From Dryocosmus kuriphilus (Eukaryota; Arthropoda; Insecta; Hymenoptera; Cynipidae): a DNA stretch of 64,000 nucleotides. The notes under the pieces are model-generated. The model was given only the letters and a program-made list of their open reading frames with translations, was not told where the DNA came from and made no database searches. Shown here one piece after another: positions 13,048 to 23,954 of this stretch. Location: the NCBI GenBank assembly GCA_038277395.1, contig CM076191.1, positions 182,234,687-182,298,686 of the forward strand, read 5' to 3'. Each line of letters starts with the position of its first letter. Within the stretch, counting starts at the first letter, position 1. The translations under genes were made by a program, and so were the position numbers.

Positions 13048-13503
13048 TCAACTCCTCTCTCTCTCTCTCTCTTCGTCCCATATCCACACCGTCTCATTCA
13101 CCCACAACCTGTCTCTCCCAAACCCAACTCTATTCCCTTTTCTCCTCTCCTCCCAAGCCCTCTCTCCAATTAGCCATCTTTTCCTTCTCTCCCTCCATGT
13201 CATATCTTCATAAATTCTTTCTTTTCTTCCCCTTAGTACCTTCTTTTTCCTCATTACCTCTCTCCTCTCCACTTCACTTCCCAGCTTGACTACGTACATC
13301 CTCGCTTTTCCTCCTGTCTTGTTGCCCACCCCCTTTATTTCCTGCACCCTGACATTTGCTCCTATGTCCCTCAAAAGTTTCTCTACCTCCTTCTTTCCCG
13401 TTTCGCTTTCTACTTGCAATCCTTTTATAATGACATTTCTCCTTTTCTTTTCCCTTTCCAACCCCTCCATTTTCCTTTCTAACCCACGTACTCTACTTTT
13501 CAT
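13048..13503 (-). pseudogene. LINE ORF1, RRM-like and C-terminal part
   Basis: Frame of 151 residues continuing ORF1 after a frameshift. Residues 1-20 finish the coiled coil. RNVIIKGL at about 22-29 and KARMYVVKLG at about 66-75 look like the two RNP-like strands of the RRM fold in LINE ORF1 proteins. A basic C-terminal part follows with TWRERRKRW. It ends in a Glu/Arg run. Role by family: single-stranded nucleic-acid binding and chaperone activity in the retrotransposition particle. The family identification is by eye. Confidence 0.72.
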
Positions 13504-13507
13504 TCTC

Positions 13508-13972
13508 TCATTCTTCTCTCAAGTTCACATCTCCCTCTTCCCCGTCCCCTGTACCTATTTCCTTACGATTCTCTTGACGTTCAGCTCTGCATTCTAAGTT
13601 ACGTACCCTCTCTTCTACCTGCCTTATTACCTTTCTCCCCTCTTCCTGCTTTTTTCTCTGCCTCTCCTCCATCTTCTCTAATTTTTGCCACACTTTTTCT
13701 TTCTTCCAGCACTTTTCCCATTTCTCCCATTTCTTTTTTATCTTTATGACTATCCTCTCTGTTCCCCTCCCATGTTCCTTCTCTTCCGCTATCCCTCTAC
13801 TCACTACCTTCTCTAACTCTCGGAACATATTTTCCATTGTGTCCTTTGTCTTATCTAATGCCTTATCCATGGCCTTACTTAACTCTAACACCTTACCAAT
13901 TGACATGCCAAACTCTAACCTCTTTGCGTCGCCCCCACTAGTCCCGCCTGCCCGGCTCACCACTTCATTCAT
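13508..13972 (-). pseudogene. LINE ORF1, N-terminal part (coiled coil)
   Basis: Frame of 154 residues opening with an ATG at 13972, after the 5' leader. It is highly charged: from about residue 60 it is Lys/Glu/Arg-rich with heptad-like spacing, as expected for the coiled-coil part of LINE ORF1 proteins, which trimerise and coat the element RNA. It ends in a stop right where the next frame (13048-13503) starts, one register away, so one frameshift probably separates what was a single ORF1 of about 305 residues. The plus-strand frames across this stretch are antisense shadows rich in Leu/Ser/Pro. Confidence 0.75.
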
Positions 13973-14672
13973 TGCACACTGGGTGATCTGAGTCTCTAAT
14001 TATTTATTTGAATAAGGTTTTTATTGGCTTTCGTATAAAATACAAAAGAGCCACAACACTATAAGGCTGGATAAATATTTTACATATTTTCTTATTATGA
14101 GTATAAAAGTTTATATAAGCCTCTATGATACTAACCTTCTTCGGGCACGTATTGCCCTCTAGCGTTCTGTTGCCTTGGTCTCCTCGTAATCGGCCTGCTA
14201 CCCTGTGGCCTGCTACTCTCCTACCTTACCCACTAGTCTCCCGCGCCACTTATCAACCCCTCGCTCCGCTCCCCGCGCTCCCCTCACCCGTCCTTCATCC
14301 TTCGCACTATTTCCACACAAAAAGACAGTAGTAATTATCAATAATCAGACCTTACCTCACCATCCGTCTATCTAGTCTCGTACAACTTCACTACCCTACT
14401 CTCTGTCCACCTAAACTAACTAACTAACTAACTACAAACCTAACCTCACTCTTCAGCATGCACCACTTTATCTCACTTTTTCCCTTCTTCCACCTTCCGC
14501 CACCCTTCCACTCATTCCTCCCGCATACCAGCTGCCATAACTCTAATCACAACCCTTTTTTTTTACCCCACACAACCCTTATTCACCTCCAAAGCCAAAA
14601 TGATCGCTCAAATTCCCACATCCGTCCCATCACTGTCAGCGTCGGAAACGGAAGCGTGATTGGCATGGATGT

Positions 14673-14990
14673 GATTTCTATCCGATACTTTCGCCAGGGT
14701 ATGACTCAATATGGAGTGAAATGGACAAAATCTTCACTCTGATAGAGTGAAGCATGCATTTACTCTATACTTGGATTGAATATTTCACTCAAAGAAATCT
14801 ATAGAGCAGCGAGAAAAATTTTGGGATTGGTTCGGATTGAATTGGAAACAGATCCCATAATAATTCGGATTGGCCCGGATTGGCATGGATGTGATTCCTA
14901 TCCGATACTTTCGCCAAGGTATGACTCAATATGGAGTGAAATGGACAAAATCTTCACTCTGATAGAGTGAAGAATGCATTCAGTCTATAC
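14673..14990. repeat. 220-bp tandem repeat, rest of second unit and third unit
   Basis: Resumes the satellite after the LINE. The CCGATACTTTCGCC and GGAGTGAAATGGAC blocks occur near 14690 and 14907. The third unit starts at 14775 and decays near 14990 in AGAGAGCAGCGAGG. Confidence 0.9.
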
Positions 14991-16140
14991 CTGGATCTCT
15001 AGAGAGCAGCGAGGAAAATTATTATTGATATCAATTTACTTAAATTATTATCATTCATATATCGGATAAACAAAAAAGAAATTTGTTTTTTTTTTCTCTC
15101 TCTCGAGAGAGTTGTATAGCAGCTGGCTGCATTTTCATTGAGTGACACCCAAGAGTGGGGTTGAAATCCGCATCGCTTCTCCACCGCACCGATCACGCGT
15201 ATTTTCACAAACGAAGTACGCGGGCACGTGTGACTCGTGGGCGACACGACCCACGCGTGCCCTAGGAAAAATGTGGAAAACAACGCTGGAAAAAAGTAGA
15301 AAAAGTAGAGATGTGTAGAAACTAGACTAGAAACTGAAGACGCGTGTATGCCCTTAAAGCGCGCTTGCCGCCCGGTAACGTAGTACCTCTGCTCCATATT
15401 CTATAATTAAATTAAAGACATTGCGTATGGGGACACGTGCGTGAGTGTACGCGCTGATGCGATGGTACACATGCTCGGAGCACATCTCGTTATTGGTGAG
15501 CGACTGACTGACTGACTGTTTTTAAATTTATCCTAATGCTCGCGCCATGCGTGGACACGAAAGCACGAGTGCGTGAGTATCTGGAAATACACGCGACGAG
15601 ATCTCATTTGTTTCCGGCTTTAAAAAACAGCGTGGCTGTAATAAAGTTCCCGTGGAAGTGGTGGTGGAGGGGAATAAGACACGTGGACTCGATGGATACT
15701 TAAAATTCGTATAAAGTCTCCCTGCTCTTTTACCCCTCTCTTAGAAATAAAGAAAATGTCTCCTTCAAAAAATAGAAACTGGTTTAATTTTGATTGATAT
15801 TGAGAAAAAATCATTTATAGCAATGACAATTCACTCATTTCTTTTTTGTAAAAACAGAAAAAAGGCCTAAATCAAAATACTATAAAGACTTAAAAACAAT
15901 TTCATTTTCGGCTCTTTAGAGACAAAGATATTCCATTTGAAAAAGGAGGGAGAAAAATGAAATTAGTCAACCTATTCCATACCTCTCACCAATTCCTTAT
16001 TTTTTCTCCGTCTTTTTTATACTACTGAGGACAATATATTTCGGAGTCAGTTCAGACCTCGTACTAGGAAAAACAATTTTTATAGGATAACTACAGGGTA
16101 AATATCATTTGCGATTAATACAATAACATATGAGTTAATT
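14991..16140. other. unique sequence, no gene recognised
   Basis: Includes a GC-richer patch (15150-15610) with several CACGTG- and ACGCGT-like words and a (CTGA)n microsatellite near 15505. A 132-residue minus frame (14999-15397) has no recognisable domain and runs into the satellite, so it is not annotated as a gene. Confidence 0.5.
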
Positions 16141-16144
16141 TATA

Positions 16145-16200
16145 GTACTTATTAAATTGCGTTTCGTTCCAGACAAACCCACTGAACTCATCAGTAAGGC
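16145..16200 (-). ncRNA. hammerhead-like ribozyme motif of the PLE
   Basis: On the minus strand CTGATGA lies at 16194-16188 and GAAA at 16165-16162. Between them GUUCAG can pair with CUGGAAC with one bulged G, forming stem II. CUUA before the core can pair with UAAG after it as a short stem I. Stem III is not clear, so activity is doubtful. It lies about 730 bp 3' of the PLE coding remains on the same strand, where PLE terminal repeats with hammerheads are known to sit. Confidence 0.45.
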
Positions 16201-16930
16201 AATGTGAGTTTGTCCTGCCTTATACGCGTTTTTAATTATTTATTTTTTATGAATATTGAGAACTATAATAATTTTACTAAATGTAAGACTACATCTAATA
16301 TTTTTGAAAATTTTTATCTGTATTTTATGAGTTACCTGGTTTTTCTTTCAATGTTAATCCCATCACATCATTGTGAGTTCTTGAAAATCCAAATGTAAAA
16401 ATCTTTTCATTTTTAGTTTTTTGTAAAAATATATCAATACACTTTCTTTTGAAGGCTGCCACTAAGACTAGTTTTTTAAGTTTCACTAACTTTGAAATCC
16501 AATTTTTATTCACATAAAAGTGTCTCATTTGAAGTAAACATTTTTTAGTATTACTACGTAGAAGTCTATTTCCCACTTCAGAGGAAGGCAAGTGTCACGC
16601 TTAAAATCGCGTCGTCAACCGAATCCAAGGGTCAAAATACGGCGCGACCACCCTTCCGAAAAAACATCTATATTTTTCCCAGTATTTACTTTTCATTCTA
16701 GTGTATTAGAAAGACCTAGACATTCCATTTCTCCTGCACCGTCTTCATTGATGCTGGGCCTCGGGGTCGTTTTACCGGCCCGAAGGTCCAAAACCATAAA
16801 AACCATGTGTTCTCCAAGAACACTTAAGAAACCTTCACAAAAGACTAAATTTGAAATATCACACTTTTCCCTCTTCATTTTTAATTTATTCATAGTGAGT
16901 TTATAAAAACTTGTTTAAAAATTTTTCAAA

Positions 16931-17542
16931 TTATATAAATGTTATGAATCTATCAAAAAATTGATTGTACTTCATCAAATCTCTCTTTAAATTAAGTACT
17001 TTCCCTCCTTCCCTTTTTATAAAAAGCATTTCCATAAATTCTCTTTTCTTTTGATTCTTCTCATGATGGAGAATTTTAACATCATCCCAATCAAATTCAT
17101 GCCCAAACTCAATCCTATGCTTGGATAGAACATTGTGATATTTTGGATCTCTTCTGAAGTTACTTTGATGCTCTTCTCTCCTTATGCCTAATTTTCTCTT
17201 TGTTTGTCCAATATATGTTTTGTTACATTCTTTACAAATAATTTTATAAATTACATTTTGTTTGTCAAGTTTTTCATACGTATCTTTCCCTAGTGTTATA
17301 ATGTCATTGTTTTTGAAAGGAACTCTATAAATTGTGTGTAATCCCACTTTTCCTAATGTTTTTTTCAAAATGTTGGAAATTTTCCCAAAATAAGGTAAAA
17401 GAATAGTGTTGAATTTATTATATTCTTGTTCGTTTTTTTGTACATTCTTATCCTTTCTTTTTATATCTTCTAATCTTTTGTTCACATGTTTTTCAATAAA
17501 CTCAGTAGAATAGTGATTAAAGAAAAGGATCTGTTTGATCAA
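16931..17542 (-). pseudogene. PLE linker and GIY-YIG endonuclease
   Basis: A 203-residue frame. An RT-thumb/linker region spans about 1-95. The GIY-YIG nuclease follows: YKIICKECNKTYIGQTKRK at about 98-116, with the CX2C knuckle typical of Penelope endonucleases, the catalytic Arg in the following LGIRREEH and HEFDWDDVKILHHE near 150. The domain nicks target DNA to prime reverse transcription. The C-terminal end seems intact, but the frame is out of register with the RT part upstream. Confidence 0.82.
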
Positions 17543-17555
17543 ACTTAAATTTCTT

Positions 17556-17921
17556 TCATGAAATTGTTCGTTCGAGATGCTTATGACTGTCCACCAAATT
17601 TTTGATTATCGCGATTTTATTTTGTATTGGATAATTAGAGAGAAAACTAAGAGTGCGTCCTGAATAGATACTTTTCCTATACCAATCTGTTATTATACAA
17701 CCATCACTGTGTCTAATCAAGGTTATGTCAAAAAAATTAAGTTTTTTATCCTTTTCTATTTCCATTGTGAATTGAAGTCTCTGATGAATGGTATTAAACG
17801 TATTCAAAAGTGTTCTTACTTTGTCTTGATGTGCACAGAGCGCCGAATCATCAACATATCTCGCGTAAAAAATTAGATCAAAATCAATTTTTTGAAAAAC
17901 TTCATTTTCTAAATCTTCCAT
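17556..17921 (-). pseudogene. PLE reverse transcriptase, C-terminal part
   Basis: A 121-residue frame. ARYVDDSALC at about 20-29 carries the YVDD catalytic motif of the palm domain. HQRLQFTMEIE and LNFFDITL follow, the downstream motifs usual in Penelope RTs (the residue after NF is F where L is usual). TDWYRKSIYSGR begins the post-RT region. The frame is lost near 17575, after which the endonuclease part continues in another register, so no functional protein is made. Confidence 0.8.
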
Positions 17922-18010
17922 TACAATTTCCGCTAAAATTGGAGAGAGAACAGACGTTTGTTTTTCGGTGACACGTCCAAGTTGAGATGTTAACGGACCT
18001 GAAAGACTCT

Positions 18011-19070
18011 TCCGAATTGTATTGCTTCTCTTGGATTTAGTACTTTAAAAAATGGGACTGAAAAGTACATTTTGCGCTTTCCTATGATTTTTGTGGGATC
18101 ATCACACGTTTATTGAGGATGACATAATTTTGCCGAAAAAGCAGAATTCCGAATGTTGAAAAATATCGAAAAAAACCCATTGGCCCGAACTTCGGACACC
18201 CAGTTTTTTGTTGCTTTCGTATAAAAAATAGTGTAAAAGCAATAAAAAATGTCCGAAATTTGGACCAGCAAATTTCTTATTTTATAATTTATATGTGTTC
18301 TTCTGTTCCGTAGAGGGCTATTCAGCTCTAGGGACTTTCTGATAATAAATACAAATTATGTCATCTCGTATATTGTAAATTTACACTGATTGCTGAAGGA
18401 ATTTTCCGAAAACTGTGTGAAAAGAAAAGGGGCTTTTCACTGGAAATCGACTGCCGTGAATTCGATTGATTTCCATCGATTTCTAGTGGATAGAAAAGAA
18501 GCAGAAATAGTAGTTTGAATTCCTGAGTATATATTCCCTCGCTTTCAATAAAAAAAAATGTTTTTAAAAATAATTTGTAGAGCTACTTTTGTCAGTTTTG
18601 TCCTATATAAACTTTTTTCGTATCTCGTATAGTTTTCGAGAAAAATGAAATTTTTCTTTTTCAAAAACTAAATTATTATGAAGCATTCCGAAAACGAGAA
18701 CCATAGTAAAACTGGATGTCGTGTAAAATGCGTTTTTAAATACAAACTCAAAATTCTGGACAGGTGAAGCGATTCACCACTTTTGAAATATGTTAAAATA
18801 AACATCCAAAAGAATTAAAAGATTTCACAAAAATTTCAAATGAATTCGAGATATAGAAAAAAACAAAGGGTAAAAAACATTTGAGGTAAACATTCTTGGG
18901 GTAATAGGGCTGCTACAAGACCTGGAAGACCTGGAAAAGTCATGGAGTTTTTAAAAATTGACAGGAATTTTTTTTAGTCATTTGCCGATGATTTTGTGCA
19001 CCTTGAAAAATAAGGAAAATTACGGGATTTCATAAAAAGATCCGAGAAATCTATGCTCATAAATTTAATC
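18011..19070. other. AT-rich sequence, nothing recognised
   Basis: A small inverted word pair around 18190-18270 (CCGAACTTCGGACA against TGTCCGAAATTTGG) is the only structure seen. No coding signal. Confidence 0.5.
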
Positions 19071-19074
19071 TCAG

Positions 19075-19330
19075 GCTGTACACTTCCCCCGTTTCTCCCC
19101 CTTTTTAAAGGAATTCCACTCTTTCGAAGAAACATTCTCTTTTCCTCCTTTTTTTCTGGTTTCTCACGTCTTTCATTGAAATTGAAGACTAAATTAATAA
19201 CACCCCTTAAAAAATAAACTATTTTTGGCTGAAAAAAATCTTTTGCGGTTCAAAAGTCAACTCTAACATTTTTGTTTGAGAATTCATCTTTATTTGTTGA
19301 AAATTTAACTTTACATTCTCATCTCAATGA
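19075..19330. repeat. dispersed repeat, short copy
   Basis: A pyrimidine-rich header (CGTTTCTCCCCCTTTTTAAA) is followed by AAGAAACATTC, TCTCACGTCTTTCATT and degenerate TTGAGAATTCATC / GTTGAAAATTTAACT words. The same header and body recur at 42035-43180, so this is a dispersed family. Confidence 0.7.
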
Positions 19331-19460
19331 GAAGGTATTAGTTTTATGTGAAAACTGACTTTCGCGGATTTCATGAAAAAAAAAACGGTTTTCACAAAAT
19401 CAAAAAATCCATTTTCCGGCTAAACTATGTGGTACAAAAAAAAATTTAAGAAAGTAAAAT

Positions 19461-19730
19461 TGTTCGTCTCAAAAAAATCTATAAATTTTGCCTTAACCGT
19501 TTTTTGATAAAATGAACGGTTTTTGTTTTAATCAAGAAAACGCTATTAAAATTAAAAAACTCTGGTTTCCTGCCAAAATATTGAAGATGCAAAAACATGT
19601 AAAGAACAAAGTTATTCAATTCAAAAAGATCTACACATTTTGTTTTAACCATTTTTTGATATAATGCACGGTTTTTGTTTTAATCGATAAAACGTTATTA
19701 AAAATCAAAAGTTTCAGATTTCCCGCGCGA
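19461..19730. repeat. two-copy tandem repeat (~152 bp)
   Basis: The blocks TTTAACC-TTTTTTGAT, CGGTTTTTGTTTTAATC, AAAACG-TATTAAAA and TTTCC-GC occur once at about 19470-19575 and again at about 19620-19727. Confidence 0.75.
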
Positions 19731-19833
19731 GTGCCGTAACGCATCGAGCGCGAAGCTGGAATTTTTTCAAAAGTGGACCTGGGAATCCTGGAAAAGTCAT
19801 GGAAATTTGAAGCCGGACTTCTGTAGTAACCCT

Positions 19834-19951
19834 GGGTAATCTCGTAAATGGTAAAAGCAAAAAAAATGAAGATCGGCAAGAGTAAAATGAAAGATCACCA
19901 ATCTTTCATTTTACCCTTGCCGGCCTTCATTTTTTGCATGCCAAGATTACC
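19834..19951. repeat. 118-bp hairpin (MITE-like palindrome)
   Basis: GGGTAATCT and AAAAAATGAAG-TCGGCAAG-GTAAAATGAAAGAT on the left are answered by the reverse complement on the right across a loop of about 5 nt near 19895. The arms are about 52-60 bp with few mismatches. The ORF at 19848-20165 starts inside it and is not credible. Confidence 0.8.
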
Positions 19952-21778
19952 CCCAGCATTTTTAACTGAAGCCCTTTTACGCTTTGTTTTTTTTGTGAAG
20001 ATTTCACAAGATTTCGAAAGGTTTCACAAAGATTTCAAGAAAGCTTGCACAATGGATTTCAAGAGTGATCAATTCATTTGCAGAATAATTAAAGTTGTTT
20101 TCGATAATTTTCTTCGCTGGATTTCAGAAGAAAGACACGTAATAAGTCTTTCTATCCTGCAATAGGAACGTGAAATGACTCCAGTTAAAAAACTCGGTAA
20201 TTACATTTGAAATTACGCGTAATGAACAGTAATTAGCTAGCTTAATTAGCGAGCGTAGTTACCACAGTCAGGGTAATAACTTAATTATTCTTTATATTAC
20301 CTGGGTAGATATAGCAATGATATTTTATGGTCAGGCTTGACTTGAGATTCTTTAACGACACGTACCTATAAGTATAATTTCTTTCATGTCTACTTTCAGT
20401 GACAGTAAAGTGTGCCTTTCCTCTTCTTCATTTTCACAATTAAAATTCGATCAAGTGCATAGAAAAAACAAAAGTTAAAATTTATTGCAGATAAATTTGT
20501 GTGCGGTTAAAGATGTACCTTATTTCAGAGAAAGTTTCAATGAGGTTAGGGGAATAATTGTGACGTCATGTACTACTTCACGTTGACAGCTGAGCCATGT
20601 GAAATAGTGGTGAGAAAATGAGGATAAAAAAGTAGAATTGATAACAAATGACACAAAACAAAACATTGTTCTTGTTTATAAATCTCCTTGGAAATAGCTT
20701 AGATACTTGTAAACAAACTAGAACTTGCACTAAAGAGCAATTGACGCACTGGGAATCGCCACTTCGCTCCAATTTAATTCAGCCAAACGACACTAGGTAT
20801 CGCTGACGTCATATTTTTCGTTACATTCCGAATAAAAATCACGAAGTAATGAGATGAAAGATTATCGAGGCCAAGTTAAGAACGCGAAATTATCTTCGTT
20901 TCGTCTGATTAACCGGCAAGGTTAATTTGTGTTGCAGCGAGTCTTTTACCTGGAATCGATGTAAACATTATCTATTGTTTTTTCTGTGTGCGTGATGAAA
21001 CACCCGGTGCATATCCTTAAATAAATGAGAACGATTTATTCTCGAGTCGTATCAGAGATAAAGGATTCAAAGTGTAAACTCTGAATTTCTCAGTAGGCGC
21101 AGTCAAAATTGCAAGACTCCAAAGTATCAGGCCGTACTTGCTTCTTGATGAGTCGGTTGTTGGAAGTTAATGGAACCATATATTATTTCAGTTGAAGTTA
21201 ATTTATCGTGGTAATCACTCCAAGCAGGACGTAATGCATCTTCATGTGGTTAATTACCACCGATTTATAATTACAGTAATTACCATCGTCATTATAAATC
21301 TAATCTTTCAAATTGGATCTTCCAAAATGGCCGCTATACATCTGCAAATTAATGTGCACTGATGCATACCACCCGTGATTTTATTTTCGTGATGTTAAAT
21401 TTATCTCCACGGCTATATTAAGCTGCACTTTTCGTATACACAATTTCTATTTTAAGAGTATTAGATTTCACTTGTGCATAAGTGCGTGTGAAAATATTCC
21501 GAATGTAATGTTGGTCGCATTTTGCTTCAAAGAATTTGACTCCGTGTCGATAGTAAGTAATGAATGATGACGCAGTCGTTTAAGTCTGAGCGAGCACGAC
21601 CTCGCGCATATGTGAATGTGCGTGCATTACTCGCATGTAGAAGTTTACTTATTTCTCTTTCATATGTGAAAGTATTCACGCATGCACGCATGCAGGACAG
21701 GGGCGGATTTACTATCAAAGTGAGTACAGTAATCAAATGGGTGAATAAAATATTTAATTGACAAACATTGCTTTCTTC
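19952..21778. other. unique intronic-type sequence
   Basis: No repeat or coding exon recognised. Near 21570-21710 there is a patch of alternating purine-pyrimidine words (CGCGCATATGTGAATGTGCG, CACGCATGCACGCATGCAG) read through by overlapping frames on both strands; these are not gene-like. Confidence 0.5.
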
Positions 21779-22277
21779 ACGGAGAAAAATAGATCTTAAC
21801 TGTTAATATCTGGATATTAAATCGTAATAAATCTGCTATTTAACTATGGGACGACTATCTAGATATTTAGATTTAATATCCTCAGATATTAAACGTGTTA
21901 ATGTCCGAGATATTAAATTTACATATCTAAGATATTAAAATTAGAAAGAGAACTTCAAAAACCTGTAATATCTTGGATATTAATTTAATATCCTTGGTGT
22001 TACATTTAAAAATCTCAGATATTAAAGTGAAATATCCAAGATGATAAAATGAAGTATCTAGAATACTACTGCTTATTGTATAAAATTTTAAACAGTAATA
22101 TCTTATATGTTTTAAATAACTATCTATGGTACTAGGATTTTTTTGTAATTATGTTCTTAATTTAAAATGAATCAATTTGACTGTCTAAACAATATAATGT
22201 CGATCAAAATAAGTAAAATAATTAATTTTGTTCGACATTACATTGATAGACCAATCAAAATGACTAATTCAGATTAA

Positions 22278-23558
22278 GGGCCGGTTTCACCAACTCTGAT
22301 TAAACACATGATTAGCTAATCATGATTATTTTTTAATCGAGACTTTAATCATGATTAAATTACAATGCGTTCCACCATGGATATTTTGGTTCTGATTAGC
22401 TAATCATATACCCTGTTCATGGTAGCTCTAGTATTCTCTTGTAGCCGCGACTCTGATTGGTTGTAATGAAAAAGTCAGTTAACTTTCGGCGCCATGACGT
22501 TTAGGCGCCAAAACATTGAGATGACGCGTAAAGTTTGAGGTGGTTTCTGAAATATAATTTTTATTTAAATATGTTAACCAGAAGAAAAGTGTTTGATAAT
22601 GTACATTTCGAAAATTTACATGTACATATCAGTTATAAAATATAAAATAGATTTTAATTTTCAACCAAAAAAAAAAAAGATTTTTTAAACAAAAAGATGA
22701 TTTATTGGAGCAAGAAGGTGAATTTTTTACCAAAACAAACGGCATGAAATTTGATCAAAATAGTTCAATTTTTCACCAAACTAGTTGAATTTTCAAACAA
22801 AACAAAATGACTTTTGAACAAAATTGTTGAGTTTCTTACAAAGTGGATACATTTTTCACGAAATTGAAATTTTTAAATTTGAATTTTTAAACCGAAACAC
22901 GAGTTTCCAATGAAGAAGATTAATTTTCTACCGAAAAATACGAATATTCCACAAAAAAAAATACATGACTTTTCTAATAACAAAAATTTTTAGGTTATCT
23001 CTACATGTAATTTACTCCGAATTACCTTTATTACAAAGTTCGTTACTTGGAGCACTTAAATTACTTCCACAATCGTAAAAATACAAGATCAATGTCCATT
23101 ATTTAAACAATGTATCTATATCATACATACCTATTTGTAGCATGTTTCAAATTTTGTTCTAGTTGGAGCAGCAAATTTTCAACAGTAATTTTTCTTAAGC
23201 GAAATCGTGTTAAAAAATCCAAATCATCCATGGTTTCAAAATAATTCACTCGTTCCCTGAATATTCGTGGTCTTCTCTGAACGGGGTAAAACATTTCATC
23301 ATCATCAGATGAGGATAAAATATCATCGTAAAACAGAGCCATATTTCCTTGCTGTACGCTGCACTCGTATACTTCAATTTTGGGGTTATGTTACTTTAAT
23401 CACTGATTAACCTCCATAACCAGCCATTATTGGGCGGTTAAGTTAACCCGTGATTATCTTTCCTTAATCATGATTAAAAGAATGGTGGAACGTAAAGTAT
23501 TGATTAAATAATGTTAATCAATGATTAACGATTTCATCAGAGTTGGTGAAACCGGCCC
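22278..23558. mobile_element. PIF/Harbinger element, deletion derivative
   Basis: The terminal inverted repeats match perfectly over 23 bp starting GGGCCGGTTTCACCAACTCT, at 22278 and 23558. A TAA target duplication lies on each side (22275-22277 and 23559-23561), the 3-bp TWA signature of PIF/Harbinger. Inside are one minus-strand transposase-like exon and, at 22630-22990, an array of TTGAATTTTC/AACAAAA words. At 1281 bp with only one short exon it cannot be autonomous. Confidence 0.88.
23121..23342 (-). pseudogene. Harbinger transposase first exon
   Basis: A 73-residue frame opening with an ATG at 23342. An acidic start (DDILSSSDDDE) is followed by LDFLTRFRLRKITVENLLLQ near residues 43-62, like the N-terminal helix (FRLSKETV-type) of PIF/Harbinger DDE nucleases, and HATNR. 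The frame runs into AATAG|GTATGT at about 23128, a good splice donor, so it looks like exon 1 with the DDE-bearing exons deleted. The TIRs and TAA duplications around it support this assignment. Confidence 0.6.
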
Positions 23559-23954
23559 TAAGAGTACAATATACACAGAAATAGTGAATAAATAAAAATT
23601 AATTTTATAAAAAGTAGTGAACAATTCAAAATTTTTATTAAAAATTCAAACACATTCTTTAAATCACCATTCGTCACAGGCCGTGACGTCTCTATCAAAA
23701 CAAAAATATTAATATTATTAATTATTTTTTAAAAAATCTTACACCCATTACTTTCTCTTTCGTCTAATAAATTTCGATTTTCCTTTTCTCCACCGTTAAT
23801 CGGTTCCATGATATCTTTCAAATCCGATTTCTTATTCTAAAAATAAATCGTATATTAGCGTTAAGTCTTAATTTTAACTTGAAGTTTATCGTCTTAACTG
23901 TCTAAAAGAATGTATTTTAAAAATAATTTTTAGAAACTGAATTATTAAGAAAAT

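Larger units (their letters stand above)
12567..14656 (-). mobile_element. internally deleted LINE (ORF1-only, half-LINE type)
   Basis: Insertion bounded by a perfect 16-bp target-site duplication, TGATTGGCATGGATGT at 12551-12566 and 14657-14672, inside a 220-bp satellite unit. Read on the minus strand it begins with a 5' leader of about 680 bp (13973-14656, including a (CTAA)n stretch on the plus strand at 14408-14428), then an ORF1-type coding region (13048-13972), then a short C-terminal-like frame (12701-12886), a 3' UTR and a TAAATAAATAAA tail at 12567. No endonuclease or reverse transcriptase lies in between, although non-LTR elements normally have an ORF2 of about 3 kb there. Long TSD and simple-repeat tail are hallmarks of target-primed reverse transcription. 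The copy therefore probably moved in trans. Confidence 0.88.
16931..18010 (-). mobile_element. Penelope-like element, 5'-truncated relic
   Basis: Minus-strand remains of a Penelope-like retroelement: the end of the reverse transcriptase, a linker, then a GIY-YIG endonuclease, in the order typical of the family. Coding similarity begins near 18010, where a degenerate LSPILAEIVMEDLE stretch (family consensus of the form PLSP-DLVMEDLE) precedes the frame at 17921. The upstream RT motifs and N-terminus are missing, so the copy is 5'-truncated. Frameshifts separate the pieces. Confidence 0.85.

Noticed and set aside
12808..13597. Plus-strand Ser/Leu/Pro-rich frames across the half-LINE
   Set aside because: Antisense to the Lys/Glu/Arg-rich ORF1 on the minus strand.
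14999..15397. 132-residue minus frame
   Set aside because: No recognisable domain, no supporting splice sites, and its end lies in satellite-derived sequence.
19848..20165. 105-residue plus frame
   Set aside because: Its start lies in a 118-bp palindrome; the rest is AT-rich with Phe/Lys bias.
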